Part shown: piece by piece, positions 1-12,349 of the stretch | Layout: each line of letters begins with the position of its first letter | Position numbering within the stretch: position 1 is the stretch's first letter | From: Micrasema longulum | Taxonomy: Eukaryota > Arthropoda > Insecta > Trichoptera > Brachycentridae | DNA: 64,000 nt | Assembly (NCBI GenBank): GCA_022494885.1 | Contig: JAGVSM010001453.1 | Location: forward strand, 62,001 to 126,000 | Direction of reading: 5' to 3' | Position numbers and translations under genes: made by a program | The notes under the pieces: model-generated | Told to the model about the DNA's origin: nothing | Seen by the model: only the letters and a program-made list of their open reading frames with translations | Database searches by the model: none

Positions 1-3000
1 GAATGTCTTTACCCTACAGGACAAGACTCCAAATCACATTAGATGTGCCCATACCCAAGACAAATTCTACAAAAAATACTTCAAGCGTAGACTGTCAAAC
101 AACAATGGTTTTAGATTAACAAGCTTCGTGTAACAACAATCGCGGCACGATAAAAATCCAAAGTACATAACGTTACATGCGTATCTACAAAAATAACATC
201 AAACATGATGATATACGCTGTAATGGATCTTGAAACGTCAGAAAAGAGTGCAAACGATAAACGGAATAAAAACCCATAGAAATCATACTACATCAGAATG
301 TCCGTGAAAATCTAAGAACTTCAATCAGGTTTTAGACCATTTTTCAAAGCTTGGAAATATCAGTTGAGAACCCGCAAAGCATCCGTCTTGTGATTTCAAT
401 TTGAAATTCAATTGTAACAAATATCTTTCCCTCAACAGCAAAGGTGATAGGCTGTCCTTTTTCCTTTCTGCGAAGTTCCATCACTTCTCCATAAATTGAA
501 ATGGTCATATATCACCGCGAAGCTTTTATCTTTGAGACACAAAAGGAGTGCGTTTTGAAATCAATGCCATTCTTTCTTCCTTTTGTCTCGGGTGTCCTGA
601 CGCATATGACGTGGAAAGATTACTCTCACACTTCATCAAACAGACATACTGAACGGTCTATCTGTCTTGAATCCTTTGTGATCCTATATCCTTCCTCTTA
701 GATCTCTTTTGAATAGGACAAAGAGAGGATATTTAATAATTTTACACGCTTTGTGTACATGAAAATAATTTTCGTAATTTTAAAGTAAACTCAGAAACAG
801 TTCAACAAGAAGTGAAGAGTTAATATACTCAGGTAATATATATTTATCTACGATTCCGTCTGTTCTTATGGAAACGGATGTAGACGCTTCCAACGAGCGG
901 TCTTCGGTGGTAGACCTGGCTCGGACACGTGATGCCTCAAGAGAGCCCGAACCCCTTAACCCGAGTTCCCTCTTCTTCACACCCGTGGGCTTCCGACGAC
1001 CAGCTCCTGGAACGCCGTCGATTAAATTTTTACAGTTGTATTCGGCGAAACTTTGAGACGCGGGATTGACGTTAATCGGGCGTTAAGATAAATCGATTCC
1101 ACAATATAAATAGAAACATGAGAATAACTTTATTACTTAAAAACACTATGTGACATGTGTAAATAATTAAGTTTTCTCACAAAAATACATTTAAAAATTC
1201 CTACTAATCATGCTGATTAAAATAACCTTATACCTAATTGCCCCATACAGCATTTAAACAATATATATTTTTGGGAAAACAACGTTTTGAGCTGAAAAAA
1301 TTAACTGGAATTTTTATTTTTCAGTTGTAATTTTAAGTCGTTTTAAAAAGATTTTCATGTTAAATTAAATATTTGAAATGATTATATACATTACTGTTTT
1401 CAAATGTCGATGTTTTTTTTTGGATTTCTTTTTAGCATGTTTTTTATTTCCATGGACCTGTGACAGAACTGAATAATTATTGATTTATTGTATAAAAACT
1501 TTAATATTGCTCTGTTACATGCAGGTCTTCCTTGGGGCGCAGGGACGGACTAAGGTATTTCCAACAAAAGTTTCATATAAGTGTCACAATTTTAGATTTT
1601 ATTTTGCGCACAATTTCCAATATTTCTTGTAGCTTCTTCTCTCAACTTTTCATTAGAATTTTATTTCGCACTTCCCATCTACTCGAATAAAACTTGATAA
1701 ATGTATAAACCTTTATGTGATTGACATAATATGTTCCAATGGAGATGAAGTAATGAGAAGGGAATATGGCAGGCATTTACCTGTCCATTAACTGTTTTAG
1801 TGATCTCTTAATCAACACTATGTAACTTTTCCACCATTAACATTAATTTTTAAAAATCTTCTCATGATATGTATATCAAGAAAATTTTCACGTGTAAGGT
1901 ATAAGAGAATTTCCGAGGTAATAACTGCCATCTATTGACATATTTTTTTTATTATTTTTATTTAAAATTAAATACCATACAATAGGAAATTCACACTCGT
2001 ACCTAGCGGCGTCGAAAAATCTAAATGCTGGACAAAGTGTACATTTTTCAAGAGAAGATAAAAATAAGTTTTATTTGTATTTTTTGTTGTATTAATAGTT
2101 TATTTATTTTAAAAATACTGTACAAAATTAATTGGTGTTTATTTATCGACCAAACAATACATGCATTTTTTTTTTAAATTTTACATTTTCAACAATTTAC
2201 ATAATACCGCAACCCGGGAATATCAATGTAACAACTAAAAAATGTCATTTTTACAACTGAACAGATAAACACTGCAACTATTAGTAAATAAACGTTTTTA
2301 AAAAAAACAATGCAAAGCTTTAAATTCACTCACTTGTGCTATCTATTAAAAAAAAAAAACAGAAAAAAATAGCGTAATAGGCATTGCACCACTATTCCTT
2401 CTTGAATTTAAATGAGCCATTATGGTATAACATTGATGTTTTTGCTTGTAAGGCCACATAAATATTTTTAAAAATTATACTGTAAATTTTGCGAACTGAA
2501 AATATTTTCCGAAATATTTCTGCACACCTACTTAATCAAAAAACGACAACTTTGGACTTGGGTCATTTTTATCGCTCAGGTGCAATATAATCAGAAGTTA
2601 AAATATTATATTTTTTTGCACGTATGTGTAAAAAATATTTTGCAATGGCATCTAAACATTAAAGGAAGAAAAAAATCCAATAAAAAAATTAAATTTTTTA
2701 TGCAAAAAAAATAATGACAGTTTACTATTTAAATGTCCAATCTCACTGAAATACGCATGTACAATATTTTTTGCAAGGAATTTCGTTTCACATTAATTTT
2801 CGTATCATGTTTGACATTTCACAATTCAAAATGGCATTTCCATTAAAATGGAAGAAATTTAATTTTGAATAAGGAAACTCAGTGCATAAATCATGCATCG
2901 TACGCGGCGCCCAGCAGTCAGGTACGGTGCTACATGCAGTCTAAGTGGCGTAGAACTATTGGTAGAGCCATATTGTAATATCAAGTTTCTGATACTTGCA

Positions 3001-3225
3001 ACAGATGGCATCCGACTGCGATGAAAATAAATTGAATTAAGTTTCCTGTAACATATAACATATGTGAAGTACATGGGCATAGTAATTCATATGTTTTTTG
3101 TGATAAGTCGCGGTCTACAGGATACAGGTGTGAGGTTCGACCCTCCTCTACAACAATCATTTTCCTATTCCGGAAGATACGTTTTGGCGAGATTGGGTTT
3201 TGATGAGTAAAATGTGTGATTTTCA
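1..3225. other. AT-rich stretch, no gene identified
   Basis: I see no gene or repeat that I can name here, apart from a tRNA-like scrap near 3105-3155. A pocket at about 870-1060 is visibly richer in G+C and is open in two overlapping frames on opposite strands (62 and 66 codons). It includes a polypyrimidine tract ending in ttttacag at about 1028-1035, which resembles a splice acceptor. I recognise neither peptide. The pocket could be an exon, a conserved non-coding element or chance. Confidence 0.5.
3105..3155 (+). repeat. tRNA-like SINE scrap (SINE-D type)
   Basis: The segment carries gaggttcgaccctcc, a near-canonical Pol III B box (GGTTCRANNCC), followed by tctac. It resembles the better preserved copy at 52007-52085. 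No acceptor stem or full cloverleaf can be drawn, so this is a decayed SINE head rather than a tRNA gene. Confidence 0.3.
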
Positions 3226-3975
3226 ATGCTTAATTGGTCATTCTTATTGCGCATAAATAAAGTAATGTCAGGAGCAACTCTGAAAAACGCAAAAGAGTTT
3301 GTGTACCTTGGAAGCAGGATCACCTGGGATGGGAGAACAAAAAGAGAAGTCGACACCAAGCGAGGCTTGCGTTTAACAAAAAATCTAAGATTTTTGAGTA
3401 AAATAATATCAAACTAAAACTCCGCAAGCAACTTGCCAAGACATATGTATGAAGCATATTGATGTACGGTTGTGAGACATGGTGCCTTACCAAAAGAGGT
3501 AAAAAAAGACTAGAGGCCTTCAAGATATGGTGCTACAGAAAAATATTAGGAATTTGCTGGAGAGACCACATCACTAATGACGAAGTTTTCAATAGAATCG
3601 AAGAAGGTAGGCACCTAATCCAAACCATCTCAGAGAGGCGAGCCCGATGGATCGGCCACATTATGCGCCATGAGGGTCTCTTGCACGACATCATAGAGGG
3701 AATGGCTGAGGGGACGAATTATAGAGGGCGCCCCCGACGGGAATATTTAGAGCAAGTGGGCGAAGATTTTAACTGCGCCTCTTATGTCGAGCTGAAGAGG
3801 GCTGCAGAAAATAGAGACTAATGGAGGACGAGATGCAGGACTTTGCTGCAAACCAAACCCCAGGATTGAGATTGCAAAGAAAGAATTGCGCGTATAAAGT
3901 AAAACTGGGACCCCAATTACAACGGGAAGTAAACAGAGTTACCTTCAATTATATTATAAAGTGAAATAATTTTTT
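3226..3975 (+). pseudogene. LINE reverse-transcriptase C-terminal remnant, frameshifted
   Basis: This is a 5'-truncated non-LTR retrotransposon. Two open frames, 3226-3417 and 3459-3821, together give the C-terminal part of a reverse transcriptase and are separated by a frameshift near 3420-3455. The first holds the thumb-region motif EFVYLGSRITWDGRTKREVD. The second holds YGCETWCLTKRGKKRLEAF, then KIWCYRKILGIC and RARWIGHIMRHEG, then a basic GRPRREYLEQ block. This order is typical of LINE ORF2 C-termini of the kind often annotated as endonuclease-reverse transcriptase. The palm with its YxDD motif is absent. A likely 3' UTR runs to about 3975. The second frame ends at TAA. It has no neighbours forming an operon and is not expected to be functional. 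Confidence 0.85.
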
Positions 3976-6547
3976 TTTGAGGTGCATAACAAGAGTAAAC
4001 ATGGGCGTTCGAAATATGTTCCTTCAACCTACAGCAGATTGGCATATGTTTGATAGAACGTACTTTAGTCTGTTGCAAGCGTTCACTGGCTACTTTTCTC
4101 TTCGCAATGACTTAAATGCCTATATGTACCCTAAGATACGTCACAAATCGATCTGGAAAAGCGGTGGTTGAACCTTTCACCGGTAAGTAATGTTTTTATC
4201 TTAATCAGTACTTTTTTAAATGACCTATTTTATTGTTAAAAAACGTTTCATTATTTATGTTACCAGCTATCTCTTGTTTCTCTGTCCTGTTCAGTAAGTC
4301 GGGCGTATAGTGAAACGATAAACAAAGGTGAGCGTATGCGGAAGGGAGCGATATACTGAATAGAACTTACAGTAGACCGATGTAAACAGTCCGTGCTTTT
4401 TATTATTCTACTTGTTTTGCTTGTCAAAGTCGACGTGATATGACGCGACGATACTTGCTTCCCACGCAGGTCATTCCTTTCCTTTGGGGACGACTTTTTA
4501 GCTCGTATTTGTATAGATTGTTATCTCAATATATCATATCTCAATGATAGGAATTGAAATATTTGTACTATTGAAAATAAAAACACGTCAAATTGCAAAT
4601 TACTGACGACCATATTTCAATTTGTTTTACAAATATACACATTTTTGCACAGAAAATTCAAATTTATTCATTGTAATCGGAGCTCAGGTTGTGGTATTTT
4701 TGTAATATTACAAACTCGGGTATCTGAGAATTGAGCTTTGCTCTAAAAAAATATACATATCATAAAAACCAATAAAAATACCAATTATAATCGAAAAAAT
4801 TGTAAACATGATTAGTATAAATTTAAAGGTATTATTTTTTAACCTAGTACCTTTTTACATTTTATATATGTGTATTCTATGTAAAAGTTTTTCATCGATA
4901 TAAGTCTACACTTCGAGCATTTTATATTTTACGTTATTTATTTTTGTCACTCCATTGCGCCTTTTTTCACGACTTTTTCTCGAATGTGAAATTTTTAATA
5001 ATTCCCGAACACAAATGGGTCAAATGAGTATTCTTTTTAAGATAATGCACTCTTGTCTACTCTTACGTTTGAAGTAGTAAAATTGTCTCATAAACGAAGT
5101 ATTATTTATGGGTTACTGTAAACCTAGTACGTTTCTGGCAATAAAATTGTGTTTTAAACGATAAGCGCACACTTTTATGATCCTTGTCAAAAATGCTTTG
5201 AATTTTTTTATTGTTATTTTAGTGTAAAAGTCAGACTTCGATTTTCCTATCGTAAAGCTACCTATACATATTTTAAATATGATTGTTTCCACGACCTATC
5301 AATTAGAATACAGTCTTGTATGTGACAATATCAGTACAGTGTTGCAATACCAACAAATTCAGAATTTATGATTTTTGTCATTCCTAATTTACTGCGTTAT
5401 CTTTATTTTTATTAACCTTAGTATTTCGAATATTATTTATAACGTAGAGTTAATTATATATTAACCTAAAAGGTTTAAACACGGGAATTCACTTTTTATC
5501 GTTTTGAAATTAAAAATGCAGAACTTATCACGCTATTTTGTACGAGAATAAAACACCCAAGTTCACTTTCGTCATGATAATATTTTTTTAAGTTGAAATA
5601 AAAATCTGAAATCCACTTTGTTTGAGTGAAAAAAATATACGTTGTTCCAGAAACGCTATTTTAAAATATACTTTTATGATCAAAACCATAATTGTTTTAC
5701 GTTGTTTATATTTAAATTTTCTCTTAAGTTATATTGATTTTTTTGTAGATATTTCTTGATAAAACCAACTATGCACAGAGTTCTCTTCTGATTTGTGCGT
5801 AATTATAATGTATTTTTCAATAGCATAGATATATTTAAATGTAGTAAACCCACTTTTAAAATAAGAATTAAAAAAATATTATTTGAAAAAAAAAAATTTC
5901 TTTATGAAAACAAATATTTTTACATTATTAATTTAAGACGTTTCTATTCACTCATATCAAACACACACTCACCCTGTCCGTAAATTCACCTTAACACCCA
6001 TATACACTCACACACATTTTCACATACCTATTAAAACCACACTCTACTCACTCACATGCTCTTATGCACTTCTGCGTGTATTAATTAATATCTAACTGAA
6101 CTGGATTTCTATAATTGTATTCATGTGAAAAACTAATTTGGATTTATTTTATGTTTTTTTTTATAATTTTGTGTATATTTTTTTTGTATTGCTGTTGTTT
6201 TTCTGAATAAACAAAAAAAAACTTTACAGTTAATGATTTAGAAAATATTCTAAATAAAATTATCAATAAAACTTCTTGGCCACCAGTTTACCAGTCCTGA
6301 AGATAAGCAAAAGCGCTCGTTAGTCAATATTAAACCAAAGTTAAACTTCACCAAGAAGTTTTGTGAATATTTTTAAAAATAATTTAATCTTAATCATTTC
6401 AAAAGTTATGATATACTCGTATTAGAAGCCGCTAAAATCTTTTTTCCTGAACATTTTGTTGAATGTGACTCCTGTGGTTTATCCCATAAGGTACAGATAT
6501 ATTTATCCTATTTTCAAAACTGTGTGATGTGTTTAACTGTACATTAC

Positions 6548-6582
6548 ATAACTATTATTTTTTGCCAAAAATAATAGTTATA
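6548..6582. repeat. perfect 15 bp hairpin
   Basis: ataactattattttt is followed by a short loop containing tgcc and then by its exact reverse complement aaaaataatagttat. The very short loop and perfect arms would form a cruciform or an RNA hairpin. No U-tract or gene end sits next to it, so I do not call it a terminator. Confidence 0.7.
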
Positions 6583-6624
6583 TAAAACATTTAAGTTTGT
6601 AAGTGAAAATTCTCGATGGAAGTT

Positions 6625-6745
6625 CATTAAAATCCTTAATAATGATACCAGTATCGAAGATGTCGCGAAAACAATGAAACCGGTCACTGGATATTCCAAA
6701 TTTGTGGATTAAAGTATCACTCGTCTTTTATTTCTATATTGTGGG
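6625..6745 (+). repeat. repeat I, single arm
   Basis: This matches the right arm of the inverted repeat at 41630-42095 in the same orientation. Shared landmarks are gataccagt, accggtcactggatattcc (accaatcactggatattcc there) and tttgtggattaaag. Here the opposite arm is missing, so it is a partial copy. Confidence 0.65.
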
Positions 6746-6824
6746 GTAATTACAACAGCTAGATTACTTCAAAATCAGCAATTTTCGGTTACCCACCAAA
6801 AACACATTTGTATTTTCCTCCATG

Positions 6825-6902
6825 AATGTTACAAAAAGACAAGTTGTGACTCATAAAAATCATAACATGATGATTGTTATGACTTGTCTATTTGTAACAT
6901 TT
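6825..6902. repeat. small inverted repeat with ~20 bp imperfect arms
   Basis: aatgttacaaaaagacaagt at the left pairs imperfectly with agacaagtcataac read on the other strand from the right end; the right end itself reads acttgtctatttgtaacatt. The unit is under 80 bp and could be a minimal MITE. No second copy was noticed in the window. Confidence 0.5.
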
Positions 6903-7244
6903 ATTGAAGAGGATTTAAAAAAATATTTTTAGTGAGTAACTCACAAATGCTGATTTAGAAGTTACCTAGTTGTAGAAATAACCCCGCGATATTATGTGTA
7001 TTATTTGTTTTATCGTGTTTATGAAAAGCATTTAAAAATGCTTTTGTTATGTTTATAAAAGACATGCTTTTTTTATGTTTATAAAACGTTTTACAAAAAG
7101 CAACATGATCGCAGATGTCAGATAACGGACAATTACCTAGAGAAGAAGACGAATTTGTTTTGTTATCGAACACTGTTCAGTATATTATAAACGTTTATGT
7201 TTGTAAAGGGCATTTGTGCGGTGTACATCAATAAATTAAAATTG

Positions 7245-7385
7245 TACCAGAGCCTTAGACGAAGTTTTAGACTCGTTGGCCGCTCTCAGGTAAAAGTCCT
7301 GAAAGATAAGTCTGCCTCATTGCGTAGTGGTTGACGCGTTCGCCTACTATTCTTAAGGCTTACTTCCGGGCACGGTGGACGTAAA
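7245..7385 (+). repeat. SINE-B copy
   Basis: The leader contains gccgctctcaggtaaaagtcc, matching the other SINE-B copies, followed by a tRNA-like block with gcctcattgcgtagtggttg (A-box-like) and gcgttcgcctac. The B-box region is decayed (acttccgggcacggtgg). It is followed about 70 bp later by a SINE-A body on the same strand, so the two may form a composite. Confidence 0.65.
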
Positions 7386-7456
7386 ATATTAATCTTAAAC
7401 GTTTTTTGCTCTGTCATATTTATTTATTTTATTTGTATATAGAAATACATATATAT

Positions 7457-7590
7457 TGCCTGGACTGGTACCTGAAGCGTAAGACTGATCATCTTACCTT
7501 CATGTTACAAAAATGATCAAGATACGCTGCGATTGGTGTATTAATGCAGTGCCCTATGCACCATTAGGTGCGGAAAGGGAATGATGATGA
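7457..7590 (+). repeat. SINE-A body and tail
   Basis: The segment reads cctggactggtacctgaagc, gactgatcatctt, gatcaagatacgctgcgatt, gtgccctatgcaccattagg and ends gatgatga. It matches the intact SINE-A at 36058-36317 block for block. The tRNA-like head expected upstream is replaced by SINE-B sequence. Confidence 0.8.
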
Positions 7591-7674
7591 AGCCCAGAAG
7601 CCGTTTGTTATCGCGGCTGTATTTGTATGCCATAAAATAATCACGCACAGATACAAAATTAATACCATTAGGCC

Positions 7675-7785
7675 GAATTTGAAAAAATAATAACGTAACT
7701 CTATGAGACCAAGAGACCTATGTTGAGTTCGGATACAACATATTGGAAAGCATGCACATTATTAAACAATAACAAAAAAAAAATT
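7675..7785 (+). repeat. repeat E, copy 1
   Basis: Shared with 59715-59830: taacgtaactctatgagacc, ttgagttcggatacaacata and gcatgcacattattaaacaa in the same order, ending in an A-rich run. The A-rich end suggests the 3' end of a retroposed element. Its class is unknown. Confidence 0.55.
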
Positions 7786-7809
7786 ACCGCATAAGCATAT
7801 ATTTCAATT

Positions 7810-7870
7810 GGTCCGGGACAGGTACCAGAAGTGTAAGACTGATCAGCTCACCTTAATGTAATAGATGATG
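7810..7870 (+). repeat. SINE-A body fragment
   Basis: ggtccgggacaggtaccaga followed by gtgtaagactgatcagctca matches the centre of SINE-A. It is truncated at both ends and ends near gatgatg. Confidence 0.6.
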
Positions 7871-8739
7871 TCATTTCTGCCGTTATGTCAATAAATTGTA
7901 ATTCGTTTTGGGGTGGAATGTATTATTTGTTTTCAATCATTTGAACATACTCAAAATACTATCAGGTGTTAGCGTAAGTGGTGTTTTTTTTCTAAATTTA
8001 AAAATGAGCACTAAAAGTAAGTAAAACCAAATAGTAACAATAATTTTCGTATAAAAATTTTCTGCTCAATAAGGTATTGTGTTTGCTTATACACATAAAT
8101 AAATTTATTTGATTACAAGCCTTCATAGTGGAATGTCAAGTAGACAAAATTGAATATTTTCGACACTACCTTCTGTTGTCTTATTTGTTGTAATAGTGAA
8201 AAAGAATACGTCATTGGGTAATTTGTTGTAATTTGTTTTTGGTGGAGTCTTTTTGTTTTCTTCGTCTGGACAAAAAACGGACAAAACTTTCGATAACACC
8301 AATATTTATGTATATTTAGTTCTATCATGTAATTTTTATTAGTCCGCCTGTTTTACTCCTCCAAATTGAAAATTTCACACTACGGCGTACAAATGCGTAT
8401 TTTTGTTGTTTTTCCGGAAGTAACACACAAATCACTCTACGGCCATGTTCTAATACTGTCATTCTATTTTAATTTTTTCTCTAATATTTAATGGCCACTT
8501 TATCTATTTACTTTGATATATTCGTAGCACTTAACACTTTTAATTTCCTCGGCGCTATGTGACATAAATGTCCAATTTATGTGGAAAGTTGAGATATTAG
8601 AGTTATTTTAATTAGTCACTTCACAATCTTATTGATAAGGTGTTGATGATCAAAAGTTAATAAAATATTATGAAAATAATTCAGATGCATATTTTTTTTC
8701 GTAGCAATTGTGTGTAAGACTAAGATAATCATTTTTGAC
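7871..8739. other. AT-rich stretch, nothing identified
   Basis: No repeat or gene noticed. A 71-codon frame on the minus strand (8113-8328) has no recognisable motif. Confidence 0.5.
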
Positions 8740-9006
8740 AAAACCAAGAAAGTAGTTCTCTGTTGGTTTGGAGACGTAGAGCTAATGAACAACGAAAGAA
8801 CAGCTAAAATGATTTACGATGCAAACGTTGATGAATACGGAAAATGAGGAAGACCAAGAAAAATATGGCATGACCAAATCCAATAAATACTAACAATAAA
8901 AATAGACATGTCAAAAGTCGGAATAATTGTCGTGCATAAAGAGAAAGCGTCGGTATCCAAAGACGGAGTGATATGGCGTCCTATCCTCTCTGCTTTCCCC
9001 CACAAT
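8740..9006 (+). pseudogene. LINE ORF2 extreme C-terminus, two internal stops
   Basis: One reading frame from about 8747 to 9006 aligns by eye with the C-terminus of the LINE at 54975-55465. Landmarks are VLCWFGDVELMNNERTA, then MIYDANVDEYGK, an in-frame TGA, GRPRKIWHDQIQ, an in-frame TAA, and near the end WRPILSAFPHN. The RWxGHV/GRPRKTW pattern is the usual tail of this LINE group. Only the 3' end is present, as expected for a 5'-truncated insertion. The TGA directly before GRPRK recurs in the 55 kb copy (see findings). Non-functional. Confidence 0.8.
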
Positions 9007-9784
9007 TAGTTGTTATTGGTTAACCAAAAGCAGTGTATTTTGACTATCTGTTACATGAACACAAGAAGATTAAACTTAATATTAAGGTGCATTTCCAGAA
9101 TCAATGAAATATAGCCGTGTAAAACCACGTTTTAACGCTTATGATGGCAACTAATGACAAAATGGCATATTTTGATTTTAATCTCCCTTTTTCTAATTTA
9201 TTTAGCTGACAGTGCATGTTAAAAGTGTTTTTTTTTATAATTATGATTTTTTTTCTTAGTCTTTTGAATCGGGCACTGCCGTATTTTTTTTATTTATTTA
9301 AATTCAATAACATATGTAAGTATATGGAAATAATTTTATACTTAACGTATCATATATTTTCGTCAACGTCCGTTTTTTGGCGAAAATATAAAGATTTGTT
9401 TATTCACAGAAATCGGAAGTCACGTAAAAATGACATCCGATATTTATCATTCTAATTTCAAGTAAAAAACTTATGAACACATGAAATAAACTACAAACAT
9501 ATAAAAAAAACTTTCCTTTGTTCGAAAATAGCGCAGGGTGTAGCCATATCGTCTTTCCCTATTGTTTTAATTACCAAATAACTCGAGCCGGGGTCAAATT
9601 TTATCGATATTCAAACTGAGTTACTTGTTACGCGACATCATTATGTGTTGTGTGTGAGCGAAAACGATAGCTTTAGTATCTTTTTTCCTTTTTCACTTCA
9701 GCCACAACGTCGCCTCTAGTTTGCGGCAAGATACTTATTATCATAGACTTTGCAGTTGCCACTTAAAACGGACACAAACGTCCT
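9007..9784. other. AT-rich stretch with a GC-richer pocket
   Basis: No gene recognised. The part at about 9570-9720 is less AT-rich (actcgagccggggtcaaatt, cacaacgtcgcctctagttt) and matches no repeat seen in the window. A 79-codon frame at 9216-9455 is low-complexity and hydrophobic, and probably chance. Confidence 0.45.
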
Positions 9785-9990
9785 ATCAACCGGGGCAGGA
9801 TTCGAACCCGGGACATCAATCATGGTAGGCAAATGCGCTAATGTAACGAGAGAACAGTATCTTCAATCGATTTCCTTTTTCTGGATTTTTACCTGAGAGA
9901 AGTCATCGAATTAAAATCATTTGTCCGGGATTCTGGTTCTATTTCACACACCGAACTTTTTTTTATCATCCGCCCGGGACAATTCTGTGT
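9785..9990 (-). repeat. SINE-B copy, minus strand
   Basis: Read on the minus strand it starts near gtcccgggcggatgat, then gaaccagaatcccggacaaa, ctctcaggtaaaaatcc, and a tRNA-like block ending with gtcccgggttcgaatcctgc, which holds a perfect Pol III B box (GGTTCGAATCC). The same order occurs at 60110-60320 and, partly, at 17755-17945. The conserved leader lies 5' of the tRNA-like block. Confidence 0.75.
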
Positions 9991-10277
9991 TCAGATACAA
10001 AATTTAAGGTAAGCAAAGAACATATTCTGTCCTTATCTTCAAGTTATTATCTGCGTATGAATTTTGATTTTCTTTTTTTTAACGTGTTGGACATAATTAA
10101 CCACCATGACTAACCACATTATTTTTATCTCAAATTAATCTTAACATTACTTTGTTTTATTTATATTTAGAACATAAGACATCCTTATGTTAATTGTTAT
10201 CTTGTCTTTTTTGTTTATTTATATTTTTTGTACACTTAACTGTTATGTTTGAATTATTCTTATATATTTAAATTTAT

Positions 10278-10450
10278 TTCAACAGAGAGGAAAAACATTT
10301 TTAAAAGGAATATGGTAGTCTAGGCATTTACAAGGCTTATGACCTGTCATTGGCTGGTTGAGTGGCCACTTTACACACTGTGTAGCATTCACCATTCTGC
10401 CCATGTTTGAACATCCACATTTCCTCAACTCTTCCATCTGTTGACTTTTT
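10278..10450 (+). mobile_element. FB1 MITE copy
   Basis: It carries the FB1 core in order: aacagagaggaaaaacattt, gtctaggcatttacaaggc, ttatgacctgtcattggctg, gtggccactttacacactgt and accattctgcccatgtttga. The terminal block (gtagacaa...ggatttca) is missing on the left, so the copy is partial. No coding capacity. Confidence 0.75.
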
Positions 10451-12349
10451 TTGGACATAATCAAACATTATTCTAATATATTTTATATTATGTACTACAT
10501 AATTATTGTTCACTGCTGTGATTATTTCGGTAAAACATGTTTTCTTAAAAGATTCGTAGAACCGTTGAATATTCTCTCCTCACCTCAAACATTGTCTCTG
10601 AATACGAGCATTATAATACTAAAATAATATTGAGCTATCAAGTTATTGAAATATATTATCACTTGTTAATAGAAAATCCGAGGTGAACAAACAATTGTTG
10701 TAAATTACATTTTGAGCATTGCACATCAATATTGTGGTGGAACATATTATTTGTTTGAATTATTTATGCCGTTCACATTACTAAATCGATGGAGTAAATA
10801 AAAAATATTATGTAAATGTCCATTGGATACATACATTTACATATTGGTCACATATTCCAAAATAAATGTCATAGAAGATACGTAATGTGTACCTAATAAT
10901 GAGTGATGTGGCGTTATTTCCTCTTCGTCTATAGAGAGACGATGTTATAGACAAAACTCACTAGTCAGATTAATCGACTTTTTTCTAAATAATATATACA
11001 GGTTTTAACTCTCTAGTCGTGCATTTGTAAGGCAGGCCTTAAAGTCAACTGAGGTAGCAGAAGGTATTAGTCATAACATTACAGAGATAATAAAAAACCG
11101 ACTTCATTTTACCTAATCATTCTATAATAATTTAAAAAAACACAGTTTTGTAACGACATGCTGTCGATTTTATTAAGTTCCTCGGCAAGTCAGTGGTCGA
11201 CACCCATCAATCCGCTTTTTCAATCGATTTCTTTGTAAATACATTAATCCCTTCCAAGGTCCGGTCGAGGTTCCCGTTTGACAGGCGTCTAGACCGATGG
11301 AGAAGAAAAAAACAACTGACAAACGGAAAAAACAAGTGAATCCTGACGATCGTGATTTTGGATTGGCTGCCGAACTGGGTTGTTTAAAAAGCGGGGTAAA
11401 AAGTCGCTCGGGCGGTTTGAGCGAACGATTTTGGTACGTTTAAAAATGTATTTCCCTCAGATTCAATAAAATTTTTAACTCACAAGCAATACCTTCAATA
11501 CCACGAAGCGTAAAACTGATTATATTATCTAATAGAATTACTATTGTGAGAGAAAAAAAAAGGGTTACAATTATCTTTTTTTTCTGCTCATGTAGAACTT
11601 GGGACATTATATTAATGAACAAATCTTCAGTCTGGAAAATATATGATTCATCATAATAAACTAAATTATTTGAAACAATAACTTTGTGATTTGAATTTTA
11701 AAAAAAAACGCATTTTATCCAACATGATTTTGTTTAAGCCGTTATATCTGTTTATGTCAGAAAAAACACATAGTTAAGATGCTGCGCAAAAAACAAAGGA
11801 AAAAGATTCGGAAAATATAGTTTGAGGTTTAAAAGAAATACCTGTATGGATTATCAAACTTAAGACGTCATAAATAATACCCTCTAAGACATAGGCTATT
11901 GAAAAACAATAATATTTATATACGTATATAGTATTTTTTTTCATTATTTATTAAACCGTTAATTAATTTCATGGTATATATGATCAAACTGTATCATAGA
12001 TAATAAAATAAAATTATTTCAACAAATCAAATACCTTTACGAAATGTTAAGTTAAATTACATCGAATGTTCCTGGAATTGAATTTTCAGATTTTGAATAT
12101 TGCTGGAAAGCTTTTATTCTACGGATTTAATTAAACTGCGATACCGAATCAATTACGAGTTCATTTGGATAAACGATATTAAGCATCTACTTTGAACAAA
12201 CTTGTTAAAATATTTGTTGAAACCTTTTAAATCATCATGATAATTAGTAAGTTTATAATATTATCGTTCGTAGGACATTGCGTTTATACACTTTTTGCAA
12301 AAAAATGACAAAGAATTTCAATAAATGTTATTATTTTTATCATTTGTCT
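10451..12349. other. AT-rich stretch, no gene assigned
   Basis: No repeat could be assigned. A short sequence near 10903-10935 (gagtgatgtggcgttatttc) weakly recalls the 3' end of the 55 kb LINE. A GC-richer pocket at 11180-11440 is described separately. Confidence 0.45.
11285..11440 (+). other. candidate small ORF or exon, unassigned
   Basis: A frame opens immediately after tttgacag (11277-11284), which resembles a splice acceptor, and runs from ATG at about 11297 to a stop at about 11441. It encodes about 48 mostly charged residues, starting MEKKKTTDKRKKQ and ending SERFWYV. Just before the stop the DNA reads ttttggtacgt, which fits a splice donor (G|GTACGT). Upstream, the same frame is closed by TGA inside the putative acceptor. 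Base composition is less AT-rich than the surroundings and no window repeat overlaps. I recognise no family. It could be an internal exon, a regulatory island or chance. Confidence 0.2.

Larger units (their letters stand above)
3976..7244. other. AT-rich stretch with hairpins, no gene
   Basis: No gene is recognisable. Short frames at 3977-4171 and 5795-5983 have no familiar motif. The stretch 5955-6070 is rich in CA, as degraded (CA)n with cacaca and actcac runs. Two hairpins and a copy of repeat I lie at 6548-6902 and are listed separately. Confidence 0.5.
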
